64,000 nucleotides of DNA from Siphonodentalium dalli (GCA_032622095.1 CP136068.1:181292796-181356795), one strand, 5' to 3'; shown: positions 1-12,300, counted from the first letter of the stretch. A program made the numbers and translations. Notes: generated from the sequence alone by a model not told the origin.

Positions 1-1836
1 CCTGATGGCAGCCATGTTCCTTTGGGTTAACTACTCATCAACGGTGCTTTAGTATAGAAAGGGTTAAACTTATTATCTGAACATTTCCTTTGGGTTAACT
101 ACTCATCAATGGTGCTTTAGTATAGAAAGTGTTAAACTTATTATCTGAACATTTCCTATGGGATAACTACTCATTAATTGTGATCTAGCATAGAAAGTGT
201 TAAACTTATTATCTGAACATTTCCTATGGGATAACTACTCATTAATTGTGCTTTAGTATAGAAAGTGTTAAACTTATAATCTGAACATTTCCTATGGGAT
301 AACTACTCATTAATTGTGATCTAGCACAGAAAGTGTTAAACTTATTATCTGAACATTTCCTATGGGATAACTACTCATTAATTGTGCTTTAGTATAGAAA
401 GTGTTAAACTTATTATATGAACATTTCCTATGGGATAACTACTCATTAATTGTGATCTAGCACAGAAAGTGTTAAACTTATTATCTGAACATTTCCTATG
501 GGATAACTACTCATTAATTGTGATCTAGTATAGAAAGTGTTAAACTTATAATCTGAACATTTCCTATGGGATAACTACTCATCAATTGTGCTTTAGTATA
601 GAAAGGGTTAAACTTATTATCTGAACATTTCCTATGGGATAACTACTCATCAATTGTGCTTTAGTATAGAAAGTGTTAAACTTATTATCTGAACATTTCC
701 TATGGGATAACTACTCATTAATTGTGATCTAGCACAGAAAGTGTTAAACTTATTATCTGAACATTTCCTATGGGATAACTACTCATTAATTGTGCTTTAG
801 TATAGAAAGTGTTAAACTTATTATCTGAACATTTCCTATGGGATAACTACTCATCAATTGTGCTTTAGTATAGAAAGTGTTAAACTTATTATCTGAACAT
901 TTCCTATGGGATAACTACTCATTAATTGTGATCTAGCACAGAAAGTGTTAAACTTATTATCTGAACATTTCCTATGGGATAACTACTCATTAATTGTGCT
1001 TTAGTATAGAAAGTGTTAAACTTATTATCTGAACATTTCCTATGGGATAACTACTCATCAATTGTGCTTTAGTATAGAAAGTGTTAAACTTATTATCTGA
1101 ACATTTCCTATGGGATAACTACTCATTAATTGTGATCTAGCACAGAAAGTGTTAAACTTATTATCTGAACATTTCCTATGGGATAACTACTCATTAATTG
1201 TGCTTTAGTATAGAAAGTGTTAAACTTATTATCTGAACATTTCCTATGGGATAACTACTCATCAATTGTGCTTTAGTATAGAAAGTGTTAAACTTATTAT
1301 CTGAACATTTCCTATGGGATAACTACTCATCAATTGTGCTTTAGTATAGAAAGTGTTAAACTTATTATCTGAACATTTCCTATGGGATAACTACTCATTA
1401 ATTGTGATCTAGCACAGAAAGTGTTAAACTTATTATCTGAACATTTCCTATGGGATAACTACTCATTAATTGTGCTTTAGTATAGAAAGGGTTAAACTTA
1501 TTATCTGAACATTTCCTATGGGATAACTACTCATCAATTGTGCTTTAGTATAGAAAGTGTTAAACTTATTATCTGAACATTTCCTATGGGATAACTACTC
1601 ATTAATTGTGATCTAGCACAGAAAGTGTTAAACTTATTATCTGAACATTTCCTATGGGATAACTACTCATTAATTGTGATCTAGCATAGAAAGTGTTAAA
1701 CTTATTATCTGAACATTTCCTATGGGATAACTACTCATCAATTGTGCTTTAGTATAGAAAGTGTTAAACTTATTATCTGAACATTTCCTATGGGATAACT
1801 ACTCATTAAGTGTGATCTAGCATAGAACGAGTTAAA
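1..1836. repeat. 68-bp satellite, about 27 monomers
   Basis: Tandem array with a 68-bp period (for example the word ttcctatggg recurs at 153 and 221). The array runs off the left edge of the window and ends in a degenerate monomer near 1836. Monomers fall into three types by the words gatctagca, cattaattgtgcttt and catcaattgtgcttt. From about monomer 11 to 19 these types alternate in a fixed order of three, giving a 204-bp higher-order unit. No coding potential is apparent. It could be a centromeric or pericentromeric satellite or simply a local minisatellite; the sequence does not decide. Confidence 0.95.
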
Positions 1837-2130
1837 CTCGGTGTAATGCAGAATGACGTTTATCAGACTGTAGTTGAGCTACCATTGAACACGATCTCCC
1901 GCCACATTCTCTTGACAGCTGAAGACAGACGTGTCAACATAAACCGTTTATATCATTAGAGATGCCCAAAGATGTGTGCCCAAATAAATATTGTTCAAGT
2001 TCAAAGAGACTTTAAATATTTTCTTTCGCACGCAGATCATCGATAATGCTTCATTGTGGGTTCTGTATACAATATATAAATAAATAATAACGTCGAGGGA
2101 ACTCGTAATTACACCATTCGCTGCCGGTCT

Positions 2131-2703
2131 GTAGAGACCAAGTCTGAGTCTAGTGTGCCTGTTATTTGCAGAATGAGGTCCCCAGAGGGCGAATTTGGTG
2201 ATGCTATCCCGCACAGCGAGCTAGTATCACCAAATTCACCCTCTTGTGACCTCATTCTGCATGGCCACATCTGCTATGGGAGACATAGACTCAGATTGAA
2301 GTTCCAAAATGGTGAATATTGTGATGTACACCCATTGTTAACCTCGATTATGGAATGTGTCGTCTGCCAATTTCGGACTAAAAAAAAGGAATAAATTCTA
2401 TGTGAATGAGTTTCTATAGAAATTTGATAATAAAGAAAGTTTCCAGAGAAGATGAGGCCTGAGCAATATGTGTCGTCTGCCAATTTCGGACTATAGAGAA
2501 ACTAAACTAACAAAGAATAAAATATATATGAATGAGTTTCTATATAAAGAAACTTTCCAGAGAAGATGAGGCCTGAGCAGTATGAGGTTCACATATGGTG
2601 AAGATAGTAATGCTAGCCCGCTATGCGAGATAGTGTCACTAAATTCACCTGCTGGGGACCTTATTCAGCAAATGATAGACACACTAAATTCAGGCTTGAC
2701 CAT
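2131..2703. mobile_element. Two-hairpin MITE, copy 1
   Basis: The left end (near 2135, tagtgtgcctg then gcagaatgaggtcccc) is the inverted complement of the right end near 2660-2703, so the unit has terminal inverted repeats of roughly 45 bp. Inside are two separate hairpins, one centred near 2215 (gcagaatgaggtc against gacctcattctgc) and one near 2625. A conserved linker contains atgtgtcgtctgccaattt. A second copy lies at 26560-26972. I see no clear target-site duplication, so the superfamily is open. Short ORFs across it are palindrome shadows. Confidence 0.75.
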
Positions 2704-3214
2704 GCTAGATTACGAAACCATGGAGTGAGATTATCGAGTTAATGGATCGTTGTTTCATAATTGTTTGCAAATAATATTTGTTTTTTTTTCAAGTCATATG
2801 CCATCTCTAATATTATAAAGACACACTCATATGATCCAAGTTGATCTTCCATTGGTCTCAAATAACTCGTTAATAATAGTTAGACAACACAACGAGGGAC
2901 GCGACTAGAGGGTCTCCGTTGGTGTGTACACATTTAAATTTCCAACCGCACCAGGAAGGTCCAGTCACGGAGGGTTAATGACTCCACACCACGTTTTCTA
3001 TTACAGTAATTGTGAACTTATTTCAAGATACATGTACAAGCTGCCGTAGCTCTTATTAATAATTAATAATAAATACATGTCGCAGACTGGGTGGTTGGTT
3101 ATTTCCTAAATTACTGTGGGATTTCAAATGGCATTAGTTACTGTAAATACATATGTGTTACACAATATACGTAACATTTGGACTTTTCCAGTTCCATGTC
3201 GAAGAAGGGAGAGA
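2704..3214. other. Unassigned intergenic stretch
   Basis: No supported gene. Around 2895-2960 there is a fragment (gagggacgcgactagagggt, then tccgttggtg) that matches the left end of the hAT-type G-run MITE seen whole at 17325-18320. The rest is AT-rich with no structure I recognise. Confidence 0.5.
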
Positions 3215-3907
3215 AGTTTAATATATCCAGGAGCTTACTTGTTAAATAGTTTAATATATCCAGGAGCTTACTTGTTAAATAGTTTAATATATTCAGGAGC
3301 TTACTTGTTAAATAGTTTAATATATTCAGGAGCTTACTTGTTGAATAGTTTAATATATTCAGGAGCTTACTTGTTGAATAGTTTAATATATTCAGGAGCT
3401 TACTTGTTAAATAGTTTAATATATTCAGGAGCTTACTTGTTAAATAGTTTAATATATTCAGGAGCTTACTTGTTAAATAGTTTAATATATTCAGGAACTT
3501 ACTTGTTAAATAGTTTAATATATTCAGGAGCTTACTTGTTAAATAGTTTAATATATTCAGGAGCTTACTTGTTAAATAGTTTAATATATTCAGGAACTTA
3601 CTTGTTAAATAGTTTAATATATTCAGGAGCTTACTTGTTAAATAGTTTAATATATTCAGGAGCTTACTTGTTAAATAGTTTAATATATTCAGGAGCTTAC
3701 TTGTTGAATAGTTTAATATATTCAGGAGCTTACTTGTTGAATAGTTTAATATATTCAGGAGCTTACTTGTTAGATAGTTTAATATATTCAGGAGCTTACT
3801 TGTTAAATAGTTTAATATATTCAGGAGCTTACTTGTTAAATAGTTTAATATATTCAGGAACTTACTTGTTAAAGAGTTTAATATATTCAGGAGCTTACTT
3901 GTTAAAT
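3215..3907. repeat. 33-bp minisatellite, 21 copies
   Basis: Twenty-one copies of a 33-bp unit beginning agtttaatatattcaggagc. Because 33 is a multiple of three, one plus-strand frame (3116-3943, 275 codons) stays open and would encode 21 copies of an 11-residue unit SLIYSGAYLLN. Unit variants change residues (A to T, N to D, N to K, P to S) rather than being silent, no signal peptide or recognised domain flanks the array, and the non-repeat ends are short. I therefore read this as a noncoding minisatellite with a fortuitously open frame. Confidence 0.93.
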
Positions 3908-4347
3908 AGTTTCAGTCAAATAACCCTTCTCTTGTCACAATAATATGGGCCAAATTGACAGTGATTCATCTACGGGCTTAGTCAGATTAGAGATTAGTGG
4001 CATGATCTAGCTAAAACACTGCAATACAAGCGCAACACATCTATTGTGGCCCTGTTTATGGTGTATTTACATTGGTGTAGATATGTGCACATTTCCACCC
4101 CCTGTGCATGAACCGGTCTTGTACCGCAAGGTGGCAGTGGTTGTGGTACTATTTTAAACGCGTTAGCAGGGGACCCCAATCACACCGGTATATTTTAGAA
4201 GATATCATGAATTTTCATCAACGAGCATATATATATATATATTTACATACTAAGTGTTGTCATCACTAAATCCAGCATTCCGATTGGTCGGCGCCCACGT
4301 GGTTAGTTTCAATTATTTCTCGGTGAATGCGCAACAGCTAATAACTG
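3908..4347. other. Unassigned stretch with short AT run
   Basis: No supported gene. It contains a short (AT)n run near 4228-4242. Nothing else is recognisable. Confidence 0.5.
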
Positions 4348-4738
4348 CAAGCTCATAACAACATCGATACGTCATTTGGGTTTGGAAAGACGAACGCGTA
4401 ATGTTTTGGGCGCATTTAGATTCGCGCATGATTGACTTAATAAATCACCGGGTTTCAATTGTTCCTGTTAACTTTTGCCAAGGGTGCTATGAGATATTTT
4501 GGGCAAGTTTTGTCACGATACACTTTTCGATTTAAATACATTTACAAAAGTGGCTTTTTCGCTAAATGTATATAAATATAAGGATTAACTGTCATGTGGA
4601 CTGTTTTATGGAGATGTAACCGTGAGGTAAGTGGTCATAACTTGTATGTAAACCCTTCGGGTTTTACACAATTTATGACCACTTACCTCACGGTTACATC
4701 TCCATAAAAACAGTCCACATGACAGTTAATTCTTATAT
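4348..4738. mobile_element. Foldback-tailed repeat, copy A
   Basis: About 390 bp shared with 57200-57603, starting caagctcataac and ending in ttatat. The first ~225 bp are unique sequence; the last ~160 bp (4577-4737) form a near-perfect hairpin with arms of about 75 bp (tataaggattaactgtcatg against its complement) and a loop around acccttcgggt. Copy B interrupts a LINE reading frame, which shows that the unit is mobile or was moved as a block. No terminal inverted repeat spans the whole unit and no target duplication is clear, so the class is unknown. Confidence 0.8.
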
Positions 4739-5025
4739 ATGATATAAGACATAATGGGTTAGTCATTCCTAATGGGAATTTCATATAATTACCACAGATG
4801 ACCAACCTTATTTTTTTTACAAACAGATAAGACTTTTATCAACATTTTCACTATCGGACGAATAAACCGAAAAACTTGGATGTTTCACATTCATCGTCCA
4901 TCGATTATCCACTAATTGTTCTGCTCGATAGATACTAAATCTAATTTATTAATCTTTTAATGGCCAACGACCCCTGGATCACAACATTGAGGGCAATAGA
5001 TTGGCAATGGTAACGTTCGCAGGGG
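4739..5025. other. Unassigned AT-rich stretch
   Basis: No gene or repeat recognised. Confidence 0.4.
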
Positions 5026-5600
5026 ACCCGCGCTTCCAAATGATACTGTCTGCAGGTGGTAAGGTACTGTCTGACGGTGATCTGTTATCAATCTAATGGA
5101 CTTTACTTGAGTAATAGCGATCAATTTTACTAATCATGTCACGTGAGGTTTATTTTTTAGCATATTAAACGTTTCGCATTGTTTCATAACCGACAGACGA
5201 ACGATACGATATTTGAAAAATAATTATGAAACACACAAATAGGTGACAAAATGAGGCAAATTACAGATGTATAATGTATTTGCATTGCAAAATATAATAT
5301 CAGTGTATTGTCGATATTTCATGGAAATAATCTGATAAGTTTCGATTGATTTTTTCCCATTTTGTAGCTCATTCTTGTCAAAGTACTTGTTTGTAGATCT
5401 GTTTATCGTCTTTTTTATATAGATACGGCATCTCAAGAATACCTGCATGTGGAACGACCGATAGTTCTAAGTCGTCACTCAAGAGAACTTAACATCAACT
5501 CCCACCAAACTCCCGCGCTTTAACGATACTGTCTGCAGGTAGTAAGGGTACTGTCTGGCGGTGGTCTGCTATCAATTTAATAGGCTTTATACTCAAGTAA
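5026..5600. repeat. Pair of ~90-bp direct repeats
   Basis: The segment 5026-5120 (gatactgtctgcaggtggta and following) recurs with mismatches at 5511-5600. The two copies are about 485 bp apart with unrelated AT-rich sequence between them. This could be an old tandem duplication or the two ends of an inserted element; the intervening sequence gives no family signature. Confidence 0.6.
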
Positions 5601-5964
5601 ACAGTTGTTTAAAGTTGTTGGAAAGGGGCTGCATTAAGTTGTTATAACTTGTGTCCCAACCCATTGTAACTTTTGTTGTAATAAATATGTTTAAACCAAT
5701 AATATAGTCATAACACATTGTACTAATATAATTTCCACTAGACGCCAGACCACTTGCAGTCGTTACCATTTCATAGATTGATACCACTGCAATCAGGTTC
5801 CATAAACACTGCGAGCAGGAACATTCAGTAGTTTCTTTAATTTAAAAAAGAGCAGTTAAATAATAAGTTAATAACGTATTACTCGCCGTTCAGAAAACAA
5901 GTATATGGGAACAATTAAAAACAAGAAAACCATAGTCAGAAATGGTAACGGCCCAAGATCATAT
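5601..5964. other. Unassigned AT-rich stretch
   Basis: No supported gene; short ORFs only. Confidence 0.4.
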
Positions 5965-5972
5965 TATTAACC

Positions 5973-7672
5973 AGGGGGGGGGGGCGTAAAAAAGTTGCGA
6001 GACGTGGGGGTCTTTTTTTTACATTTCCCTTTTTTTACACCCACCCACCCTTTCTTGCATTTTGTTTTCATAAAATTTTAGACACCCACCCCAAAAACAT
6101 CAAAGCTTTATGTTGGTTCCCTCTGTAAAAACGACCAACCGCTCTATATTGGTCTCTTCTTTGAAAGACCAAATTAAATGTTACTTCCTGTTAACAAACA
6201 TGTGCAAAATTGAACTCTAAGCAATCAATAAAGGTAGAAAATTATGTGATTATGTTGGAAAATTTATAACCCAGCCTATTCATCTGTGTGAGTACAGCTG
6301 GTGAGTAGATGAAAAATATGTTGAATCCCCTGGAATGACAAAAACAAAAACTAGGGCCAGTGTTAGGGCCTACAGTAGAATAAAAAAATACACAAACTTA
6401 AATTTATCTTTTTTCAGTCATCAACCAGCATCAACTAGCAGGCCTAGTGCCTATAGTAATACCAAAAAGGAAAATGTGCATATGAACCAGTGTACGAATT
6501 AACTTTGATGTATGCCTGCATGACCACCGACCCGACCTCGCATTACGACTTAGAACTAGGCATAAAATAATGCTTAACCCTTTGAGTTTGAACGTTGATG
6601 GTCAATTTAGTGCCAAATCCATATACACATATGTATATTACTGAGATTCATTTGGACAATCAGAGCTGAACTTCGGTCATGTACTGGATGGAGTTCACGT
6701 GCAATAAGAAATTCACACACATACTGTACATGACCTTTATGTGTGCCTTCAAACTAGACCTCCTTGCATGCACATCATCTTATAAATATACAATAATTAA
6801 GTAAATTAATTTTTCTTCTTTGATAATTTTCAAATTAGCCTGAATTAGACATTAAGTGTCATTTACATACTAGTATATGCAGGTAATTATGGGATATAAT
6901 AATTACAAGTGAACAAAACGGTAATGTGTCCTGGCTCCTCTTCACATCTATTTAAATAATATTTTTATACTTTTCAGAAGACTATCCAAGGAAGGTTATA
7001 TTTTTGTTTCTTTCAATAAATGTTATTAAAACTTTATTTCATGTCTACTTATTTACTTATTGATGGTTGTCAACAACACTGAAACAAATAATTTGACAAT
7101 TCAAATAATTATTTGACAAAAGTATATTTAAAAATCAATTTAGTATACAAACACTGATACAAATATTTAGTTCATACATTACACTCATGCATCAACTAAC
7201 TGTATGAGTAAAGTATAAGAATTATTGTAATATTCTATCATGAGTTGTTAGCTGATATTGTCAGACTGCATTAAGTTCACCCTACCCTAGAGCTATCTGA
7301 GGTATTTTTTTTTATTGATCTACACCGTGAACTAGATAATTTTCAATATAAAAACTGCCAAGCAAGCTGAAACAGACACAATAAAAAAAAATTGCGCGCA
7401 AAACAAATCAATGAAAATTTTGGGACCCACCCCCACAATATTCACTATTTTTCCATTTTATATCAACTTATGGGGGTAATTATAACAATATTGAATGTAT
7501 TAGTGCTTCTCATATGGCAACAAGCCACAACAAATAAACAAATATGTTTAAAACAGTTGAATATATGTCAATGAAAAAAAAATGCAAAAAAGGTGGTCAA
7601 AAACTGTTTCCGGCCTCGGGTACCCACCCCCCCCCCACCTGATGTCTCGTAACAAAAATTCGCCCCCCCCTG
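5973..7672. mobile_element. hAT-like nonautonomous element with G-run ends
   Basis: The left end (caggggggg... then gttgcgagacg) and the inverted right end (caggggggggcg... then gttacgagaca) match over about 40 bp. The flanks read tattaacc (5965-5972) and tattagcc (7673-7680), 7 of 8 identical, which suggests the 8-bp target duplication typical of the hAT superfamily. Internal sequence is AT-rich with no transposase frame. A TTAACCCTTTGAG word near 6579 may be one end of a nested TTAA-type element. Confidence 0.6.
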
Positions 7673-7680
7673 TATTAGCC

Positions 7681-8757
7681 ATAAATATAAATTATAATAT
7701 AAAATACATTGGTTACATTAATACACCGCCTCAAAATTCCTTTAAAACAACTAATCCTTCAAATTATTACAAAACACTACGCCTTATTACTGTAGGTTGT
7801 TCATTCACCAAACCAGAAAGCTTCTAAATTCTGATAAAAAATTGTGTTTCCGCCATAAAATCTTCAAGTGTGCATGGCCCTGCCATTATTCATACCTAAA
7901 CATCGAACGCAATTAGCGCGATCATAATACATGTAGTTACACACTGCAACTATAAGACATCCAACGAATACACACCCCACGAAAACCCGAAATGTGTTGT
8001 CCTGCGAGATATCCCATCGCTATAACTCAATTTGACACGCCAGATTAGCCTTCCTATAATATCCTAAAACAATAAAGCTTCTCAAATCATCGGCATAGTC
8101 AGTAGAACTTTCACGAACTTGGACATTCCAACTACAGCTTTTACCGGACTCGGGGTCGCAGTACAACTTTAACGCGTCCCAAAATAACCGGAAAAAAACA
8201 ATTATCTATTTATAAAATCCTCATGGGACCACAGATTTCTAAAATATGTAGAACAGTATACACCGGTGGCGTTAATGAACCATTCGACGTCTATTTTATT
8301 ATATTATTTTTTGTTCAAGATAATCAGTATTTTCTTGTTAAAAATGGGATATGAATACATATTTGTGGATTGTCAACGTTATATATGAATGGATGTTAAC
8401 ACAAAACAGTATATCTAGCATGTGTTCTTTTGTAGTTCACTCGGCCGCTAACATGTGCTAAGATCTCGATAGTTTGTCCTCGCCGCGTATTTCTTCCATC
8501 TCTGTGTGGCATTTTGCTTATGCTTACATTTTGCTATCCAAACTGTGTCCTGCGTTCAGGAGCTTAACCACTGCTACCTCACTGTACATGACCGGTCCAC
8601 ATGGGGTGATTTCTACACGCACACTAGTGTAAACGGTTAGATAGGGAAATGCACACAGAAAGAAAACGGTAATCGTTCGTGTGAGCAAAAATCGTATCCG
8701 TTATAAGTCACATTCAACACCAAGGCATTGCGAAATCGAATTTGATTGATTAATCAT
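7681..8757. other. Unassigned stretch left of the palindrome
   Basis: About 1.1 kb without a supported gene or recognised repeat. Short ORFs have no recognisable family. Confidence 0.45.
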
Positions 8758-8899
8758 TTAGTCCAGGAGATATTGGTCGACCTCTGCACCCCCCCACCCC
8801 CACAGGACCCAACTTTACCCCACTAATTTTCTTCCTTAAGATCTCCTCTAATTTTTTTCACTTGTTAACAAGAAAAAAAAGTGGCCGCAGAGACTCCAG

Positions 8900-10000
8900 A
8901 CATGATGGCGTCCATCATGGCGGCCATTTCTTTTAAATGCACCAGGTCTCTTTGATCGCCCTTATAGTAAAGATGATATCACATGCGGTCTTGTTTTCCG
9001 TTCGATTCGTTATGCTAATATACAACCCTTACAAATTAGCCAAAAGTCCGACACCAGAATCCAATAGGGCGGCCAAGATAGCCGCCGAAATGTGAAAATA
9101 TGCTATTTTTCTGACATGTTACGACTCTTCGTTCGTCTCTGTGGGAAGATGTTGCATCTTTGCGTCATGTTATACATTTATCACATAGAGGAGTCATTGC
9201 CGACCATATTGGGACCATAATATACATTCATTGTGGGATAGTTTTGTCCGATATCACGTTTTCCCAAATGCCGGTATAATAGGTCAAAGCCGAATCTACG
9301 TTAATAACGCGATGTAATGTTTCGAATCAATGAATGTTATCGCTATTATAACAACACCCATGCATATATATGTGCAGGATATACTCAAGCTAGGATTCCT
9401 CTTATACCTGAGTTGAGGAATATTTACCCAAATCCAAGATGGCGGTCAAAATGGCTACCAGAAATAAAAAATGGCCGATTTTAACATAAGTGAGCATTAT
9501 TGTCATGAAAACTCCACACCTGCTTACTATTGTCAGTTGGGAACATTTAGACGAAGAACTTTCCTTGTACCATATCCTAATAAAAGTCCCCCAAATCCAA
9601 AATGGCGCCCACAATGGCGGACAGATTTTGAAAAATCACCGAAATTCCCTCATATTCGTTTATTTGGCATTATTGTCGAGACAACTCAACCCATGCTTAC
9701 AGTTGAGTTGGAAATACTGAGGTGAAGTAATTACCTTACATCTCATGCAAGAAATTGATTTCCAAATCGAAGATGGCGGCCAAAATGACGACCGAAATAT
9801 GAAAACAAGTCTACATTCCTTTATTTTCTTAGGATGGGCGTTATTGTTTCGCGATTTCTATCGACCATTACATGTTGATATGGAATAGTGACATGAAGTA
9901 TTCATTAGGGTTTGGCAATTGATACTCACAGCCAAGATCGCTGCTAAATTGGCGGCTAGAAATGAAAATAAATCGATATTTTCACATATTAATTTCATAA
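8900..10000. repeat. Diverged ~165-180-bp monomers with ATGGCGGC words, left arm
   Basis: Within the left arm, blocks built around (C)CAAGATGGCGGCCAAAATGG recur near 8920, 9073, 9433, 9597, 9768 and 9940, mostly at spacings of about 165-180 bp, each followed by gaaat-rich sequence. The mirror blocks in the right arm are near 12590, 12765, 12925, 13105, 13470 and 13640. The word AAGATGGCGGC is the published consensus site for the YY1/Pho zinc-finger factor family. That match is in the sequence; binding is inference. Confidence 0.7.
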
Positions 10001-10148
10001 TATCGGTATGTATGGACGAAAATGTACATAAACCATCTACTAGTTCAACTTAAAGGTATCAAAACGCATAACATAGCTCGTATCATTCTGGAAAGATGAA
10101 AAACCACAATTAATATCGCGATGTGGCATTTCGAAATCCATTCTCCGC

Positions 10149-10922
10149 TTAGCGCCGATAATGGCCGTAAGTGTAGCGCCGACTATTTATATCAGAACAA
10201 TTACCTGATAACATATTCTGATTTGCCAAGTCACGTCCATAATTATCTGGACCGACTTCGATTTCTTTGTCTGATAAATCTAGGTCGCTCACCCCGACAA
10301 AGTATTCACCACTTCCTGGAAGTAGGGTCCCTCTAATCATAACGTTTCAAACAATTCATTTTCCCGTGTCTAGCTTACGATTTTAAATATTTGCTAAATA
10401 TGATATTTGTGCGTCATCTTGAACTCGGAAGGCATATGACCGATGAGTATACAGCTTACAGAAGGTCATCTCTATGTATGTGTCTCATACCCCATGGGGA
10501 TAACGACATGAACACCTGGCGAACCAGTTAGCTAGTCACTTCTCAATAGATGGTTCGTCAACTCACAAACTCAGCGAACGAATTGGCATATGTGGACAAC
10601 TTCGACAGTGTTTCGAAAGTTGCTAGCTGTCTCATTCCCTTGGACAGATGTCTATCTGCTAAGGAGAAGACCATAATGTACAGACTACCCACACTTCTTG
10701 ACCATGATCCGAAGCAAACTGTGTGACGCCCCGCAGTTGTCTCGTCGAATATCTCCCAGCAGAGAAGAACAATGCTCGCGGTGCTAGTTTGTGGACATGC
10801 GCCATGCTAGTGGGAATGAAATGGGCCACGGTATACACCACCCCTACACTTGGTGCATGTTTAAGATATAGAATGTCATGAGTGTCGGTTTTATTTGGTG
10901 TGGTAAGATTGTATTTCCACAT
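10149..10922 (-). pseudogene. Possible decayed transposon ORF, left inner arm
   Basis: Two minus-strand reading-frame pieces (10659-10922 and 10149-10340) have counterparts read outward on the plus strand of the other arm. The stretches MAHVHKLAPRALFFSAGRYS and SDLDLSDKEIEVGPDN align with MTHTHKLAPCVLLSSAWICS and SEID-SDEETETG-LDN in the right arm. Similarity at protein level, including an acidic tail, in both arms suggests that each descends from a coding element. I cannot name the family. Stops and frame breaks show it is dead. Confidence 0.4.
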
Positions 10923-11631
10923 CCGTTTCGAAGCCTTTCTGATTCAACTACGTACATTTTGGTCTGGATAATACTTAATGCTAACCTCCCTCAAAACAGT
11001 CGGATGGACTAAAGGATAATGTCTTTATAGCATGAATGTATGCGTTTTTTGTTATCCTCTCTCAGGGTTAGTGTCAGTATGTGGGTGGTATTATTCAAGA
11101 AAATGTCAAGAACTGTGGTGCATTTATTTCACTATGTATTTAAAGAACAATTTACAGTCTCGATGGCAATGGCTGTGGACGTTGGGGAACGCGACCTTTA
11201 TGATCATATAGATTTATATATATAACTTTAAAATATAGTAGTTAATGTCTCATGCACGAAATGGTCGCAATGGTGAAATCACTTGGTGTACCAACGTTTG
11301 TTGAACTGAATGCAAGAGCTCATCAACGTAACATTCCTCTGGATGTTCTTTGCGTTGAACATTTCACCATTTTGTTGATGGCATTTGTACTTTCTTGAAT
11401 CGTACCACCCAGTGTGAGTATGACATATCAACCAACTATCAAAGGTATCGCCTTTAAGACTACACCCCAGTCTTGGTGGGGCTTATACAGCAGTAGCCAA
11501 TGGCACACGCCTGGTACAGTTGTTTAAGAACGGCTTCCAAACGGATGGGAACATAAAATCTTAGCATACAAGGAAAGCAAAGCCACACATAAGATCCTGT
11601 CTGAATCTAAAACATAACAAAATAAGGGGCG

Positions 11632-12300
11632 GTGCAGTCATGGTCCAATTTCATTTCGACTATCATGACACATACCCACAAACTAGCACCGTGTGTATTG
11701 TTATCATCTGCTTGGATCTGTTCGGTGAGACGATTGCTGGACGCCAACAAGCATGTTCTTATGATCATGTTCAAGGAGTTTGGGTATATTATGCATTATT
11801 GTCTTCTACGCCTTAGCAGAAATGCATCCGTCAAATGTCGGGCTTTCAACATTCGAAGCCATATACAGAAGTTGTCCGGGTGCGTCAGTGCATTAGATGA
11901 GTATCTGAATTGATTAACCATATATTGAGAAGTGGGAAGATCACCAGGTGTACACGTTGTTATCCCCATTAGGTCACCAAAGCTGACAATACGCAGATAG
12001 ATCCTTCTGGAAGCTAGTATACGCATCGACCGAATACCTTTCTAGTGTATCACACAAGATGACGCCTATACCCCATACGTAGAATCTGAATTATACCATA
12101 AGCTATACCACGAATGAAGCTCGCTAAGAATTCCAAGCTTTCGAAAAAAAACACGTGAGCTGCACACCGGCATATGTATTGTTTGAAACATTCCGATTAG
12201 TGGCACCCTTCTACAAAGAAGTGTAGTAAACTGTTGTTGTGAGTGAGATAGATTAATCTGACGAAGAGACGGAAACTGGTCTAGATAATGCTGAATGTGG
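11632..12300 (+). pseudogene. Possible decayed transposon ORF, right inner arm
   Basis: Counterpart of the left-arm frame. The plus-strand frame opening at 11632 holds HKLAPCVLLSSA followed by a stretch that aligns with the left arm, and an acidic segment near 12240-12290 (SDEETETG) matches the left SDKEIEVG. The frame is interrupted between these points. Function unrecognised; I infer a fossil protein of the same element. Confidence 0.35.

Noticed and set aside
3116-3943. 275-codon ORF as a protein-coding gene
   Set aside because: It is a 33-bp minisatellite in frame; unit changes alter residues, and no domain or non-repeat core exists.
9490-9720. Paired ORFs (9490-9720 plus strand; 12815-13051 minus strand) as conserved genes
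   Set aside because: They are the same sequence in the two palindrome arms; ATGGCGGC monomers rather than coding selection explain the match.
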